Shown piece by piece: positions 61,995 to 64,000 of a stretch of 64,000 nucleotides of DNA (within the stretch, counting starts at the first letter, position 1; each line of letters starts with the position of its first letter). The translations under genes and the position numbers were made by a program. The stretch comes from Lysobacter sp. BMK333-48F3 (GTDB taxonomy: Bacteria > Pseudomonadota > Gammaproteobacteria > Xanthomonadales > Xanthomonadaceae). The stretch is taken from assembly GCF_019733395.1 (NCBI RefSeq), contig NZ_JAIHOO010000001.1, forward strand, positions 1,054,001-1,118,000, given 5' to 3'. The notes under the pieces were generated by a model, which saw nothing but the letters and a program-made list of their open reading frames with translations, ran no database searches and was not told the origin of the DNA.

Positions 61995-63026
61995 CTAGGG
62001 ACTGGGACGCAGGTGGCGCTTGAAGAAATCGACATAGCCGGCGAAGGCCGCGCCCGGATCGCCCTCATAGCGCGAGTCGGCGTCGAACGTGCAGCGCGCG
62101 CTGTTGCCGAACGCCTGCAGATAGGCCTGGCACAGCGCCGGGCCGAAGTCCGGGTAGTGCACCGGGTCGCGCTGGGCGATCTCCTCCAGGGTCAATAGCC
62201 GGCCGACCTCGGGGCTGTCGTAGATCAGGCGCACCGGCGGGTCCGGCTTCAGGCCGGCGTTGACGCTGCCGATCGCGCTGCCGAACTGGGCGTGCTTGGG
62301 GTTCTTCCGGTTGAACAGATACACGAATCGCGGCCGGTCGGCCGGCACGATGAAGAGTTCGGCGAACTCGGCGCCGGAATAGGTCGTCTGCGCGTTCACC
62401 GCGTAGACCGCGTTGACCCGGGTCGACTGGCGCGCGACCGGATCGGCGCTGTCCGGATCGCGCATATCGTCCTGCAGCGCGGTCCACACCGCCAGGGTGC
62501 CGCGCGACTGGCCGACCAGGAATACGTTGCGCTTGTCGATGTTCAGCGCCTGCGCGTTGGCGCGGATGAACTGCAGCGCATAGGCGATATCGTAGTGCGG
62601 CACGCGCGGGTCGGTGCCGCTGTTGGCCTCGTCCTGGTTGGTCACCGGATGGCGGAACTCGAGCGAGGCGAACGAAAAGCCCGCCCGCAGCGCCGGCGCC
62701 ACCAGGGCCTGGTACATCGGCGAAGCGTCGGACAGGGTCTTGCTCATCCCGTTCGGATGCGCCCAGACGATCAGCGGCGTCGGCGTCGTCGACGGCGCGC
62801 GGTAGAAATCGAACTGCTGCTGCAACTGGCGTCCGCCCAGGGTCGGCTCCGGCCAGGTCTGCGCGCCGTAGCACAGGTCCGGCCCCTGCGCGCCCATCGG
62901 CAACGGCGTCGGCGTGCAGGCGCCGGCTTCGGCGGCGAACAGGACCAGGGCCGCGGCGCCGCCCAGCAGGCCGGCGCGCAGGCCGCGCATTTTGTGGTTC
63001 TCGCTCTCGTTCAAGGGCTGCATCAT
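61995..63026 (-). CDS. Secreted alpha/beta hydrolase
   Basis: A 343-residue exported protein with a signal peptide (about 13-35; MRGLRAGLLGGAAALVLF). The nucleophile elbow GQSRG (about residue 170), an AHPNG stretch as oxyanion-side motif and a later His are typical of an alpha/beta hydrolase. A C-terminal lid or insert bears CTFDADSRYEG. It may be an esterase or depolymerase. GGAG lies 9 nt before the ATG at 63026; the alternative Met at 62990 starts exactly at the signal peptide. Confidence 0.82.
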   Translation of the reverse strand: MMQPLNESENHKMRGLRAGLLGGAAALVLFAAEAGACTPTPLPMGAQGPDLCYGAQTWPEPTLGGRQLQQQFDFYRAPSTTPTPLIVWAHPNGMSKTLSDASPMYQALVAPALRAGFSFASLEFRHPVTNQDEANSGTDPRVPHYDIAYALQFIRANAQALNIDKRNVFLVGQSRGTLAVWTALQDDMRDPDSADPVARQSTRVNAVYAVNAQTTYSGAEFAELFIVPADRPRFVYLFNRKNPKHAQFGSAIGSVNAGLKPDPPVRLIYDSPEVGRLLTLEEIAQRDPVHYPDFGPALCQAYLQAFGNSARCTFDADSRYEGDPGAAFAGYVDFFKRHLRPSP

Positions 63027-63197
63027 CGTTAGGCTCCGTGTGTTGTCGTCGTAGCGCGGCGCTGCATCGGCCGTCCCCTGGCCGACACAGCGATTCGCTC
63101 GGCGCCGCACGACCGGCCGCGCTATCGCGGCCAGCCGTGCGGCAGTGCCACCGGACGCTCCCCCATCCGGCGGCGTCTTGCAGGGCTCAGGCCGCGC

Positions 63198-64000
63198 TCA
63201 GCGCGCCGCCACCGCGTCCGTGGCGCAACCGTCCCACCAGCACGGCACCGAGTCGCGATACGGCAGTACCGCGCTCCACTTCGGGCTCTCCGCCGCGGTC
63301 TTGAACAGGCTTTCGCGCAGGCCCCAGGCGCCGTACTTGCTGTACGCGCCGGCGAAGTTGAACTGCACGAACACCTGGCCGTCGTTGGCCTGCCAACGCT
63401 CCATCGTTTGCTCGTAGGCCTGGCCCATGCGCGGATCGCGATTGGCGCGCAGCCACAGGGCCTGCCACTTGGCCTGGAACTCGGCCTCCACCGCGGCGCA
63501 GTCCGGCGGATCCTTGATCTTGCACTTGTACGGGCTGCCGTTGATCAGATGCTGGCCGCCCTCGTAGGCGTAGATCGGCTTGGCGTACGTACCGCGGGCG
63601 ATGACGTCGCGATAGTTGCGCATCCAGATGTCGGACTGGGCCAGAGCGCCGCCGACCGCATCGGGCTGACGCCCAGCGGCGATGTCGCTCAGCGGCGTCT
63701 TGGCCAGCGGCTGGCCGTTCTTGTCCCGGGCGAGGATCTCTTCGAACAGCTTGTCCAGGCCGCCGTCGCTCTGGGTGAACCAGGTCTTGACGATGCGGTC
63801 GCGGTAAGCGTGCTCGGACATGTAGACGCCAAAATAGGGCGCGATCGCCACCGCATCGAAGCTGGCGGAGCAGGGCTTGCCCAGAATCGCCGCCGCCTTC
63901 GGACACGGCAGCAGCTCGTACTCGGCGGTCCAGGTCGTCGCCGCCTGCGCATTCACCACGCATTCCACTCGCCCCGCCTCGGCGCCGAACTCGGCCTTGA
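63198..64000 (-). CDS. C-terminal part of a large secreted protein (5' end outside window)
   Basis: At least 267 codons of an open frame that runs off the right edge, so the N-terminus is missing. The visible part has FDAVAIAPYFGVYM, SDIWMRNYRDVIARG, KPIYAYEGGQHLING and VFVQFNFAGAYSKYGAWGLRES. The YEGGQHL motif and the tail resemble a group of secreted, cellulase-like hypothetical proteins; a hydrolase role is possible but not shown. Cysteines (CPK, CSA, CKIKDPPDC, CWWDGC) suggest disulfides outside the cytoplasm. It is in the same direction as the alpha/beta hydrolase gene, 171 nt before it. Confidence 0.7.
   Translation of the reverse strand, partial: KAEFGAEAGRVECVVNAQAATTWTAEYELLPCPKAAAILGKPCSASFDAVAIAPYFGVYMSEHAYRDRIVKTWFTQSDGGLDKLFEEILARDKNGQPLAKTPLSDIAAGRQPDAVGGALAQSDIWMRNYRDVIARGTYAKPIYAYEGGQHLINGSPYKCKIKDPPDCAAVEAEFQAKWQALWLRANRDPRMGQAYEQTMERWQANDGQVFVQFNFAGAYSKYGAWGLRESLFKTAAESPKWSAVLPYRDSVPCWWDGCATDAVAAR

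Overview
This 64 kb window is GC-rich DNA from what is most likely a Lysobacter-type gammaproteobacterium (family Xanthomonadaceae). That placement is an inference from several features: GC-rich codons throughout, many TonB-dependent receptors with FecI/FecR partners, the DUF3348-DUF802-OmpA-DUF2894 operon, a secreted M4 protease, and REP-like palindromes of the type common between genes in this family. I saw no tRNA, rRNA, CRISPR array, insertion sequence or prophage. Nearly all the sequence is chromosomal coding DNA, and most of the other long open frames are GC-driven shadows.

Layout. Positions 124-5510 hold a secreted PKD/PPC metallophosphoesterase, an FKBP lipoprotein and a Shewanella-like phosphatase. 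Positions 5595-10483 are a TonB-dependent receptor with an STN signalling domain, divergent from its ECF sigma and FecR pair. Positions 10467-14925 are a Fur-type siderophore uptake operon (receptor, DUF3325, DUF3649, PepSY membrane protein). Positions 15139-17200 are a MarR regulator and an aldehyde dehydrogenase separated by a perfect inverted-repeat operator. Positions 17234-21614 are a four-gene operon whose middle two products look like a MotA/MotB- or ZorA/ZorB-type ion-driven motor of unknown role.

Positions 22736-30999 hold what looks like a complete heme-scavenging system. A Fur box precedes an ECF sigma factor; FecR, a large TonB-dependent receptor, a secreted hemophilin-like protein, a Slam (DUF560) outer-membrane translocon and a dedicated TonB follow. 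Two promoters with an identical 10-mer, a 16-nt spacer and an identical 6-mer precede the FecR and receptor genes, so the whole Fur to sigma to receptor cascade can be read from the DNA.

Positions 31014-45309 carry ordinary accessory genes: a DUF899 protein, regulators, a metallo-beta-lactamase-fold pair, a glyoxalase-like protein, an M4 protease and small membrane proteins. Positions 46526-51527 are a tightly packed operon of two glycosyltransferases and two condensation/PapA-type acyltransferases, probably for an acylated glycolipid that I cannot name. Positions 51549-64000 hold an Imm5-like protein, a LysR regulator with a two-repeat exported protein, DNA ligase D, a hybrid histidine kinase, small membrane proteins, a thioesterase, a secreted alpha/beta hydrolase and the 3' part of a large secreted protein that leaves the window.

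The strongest leads are the Slam/hemophilin cascade, the DUF802 motor operon and the glycolipid operon.
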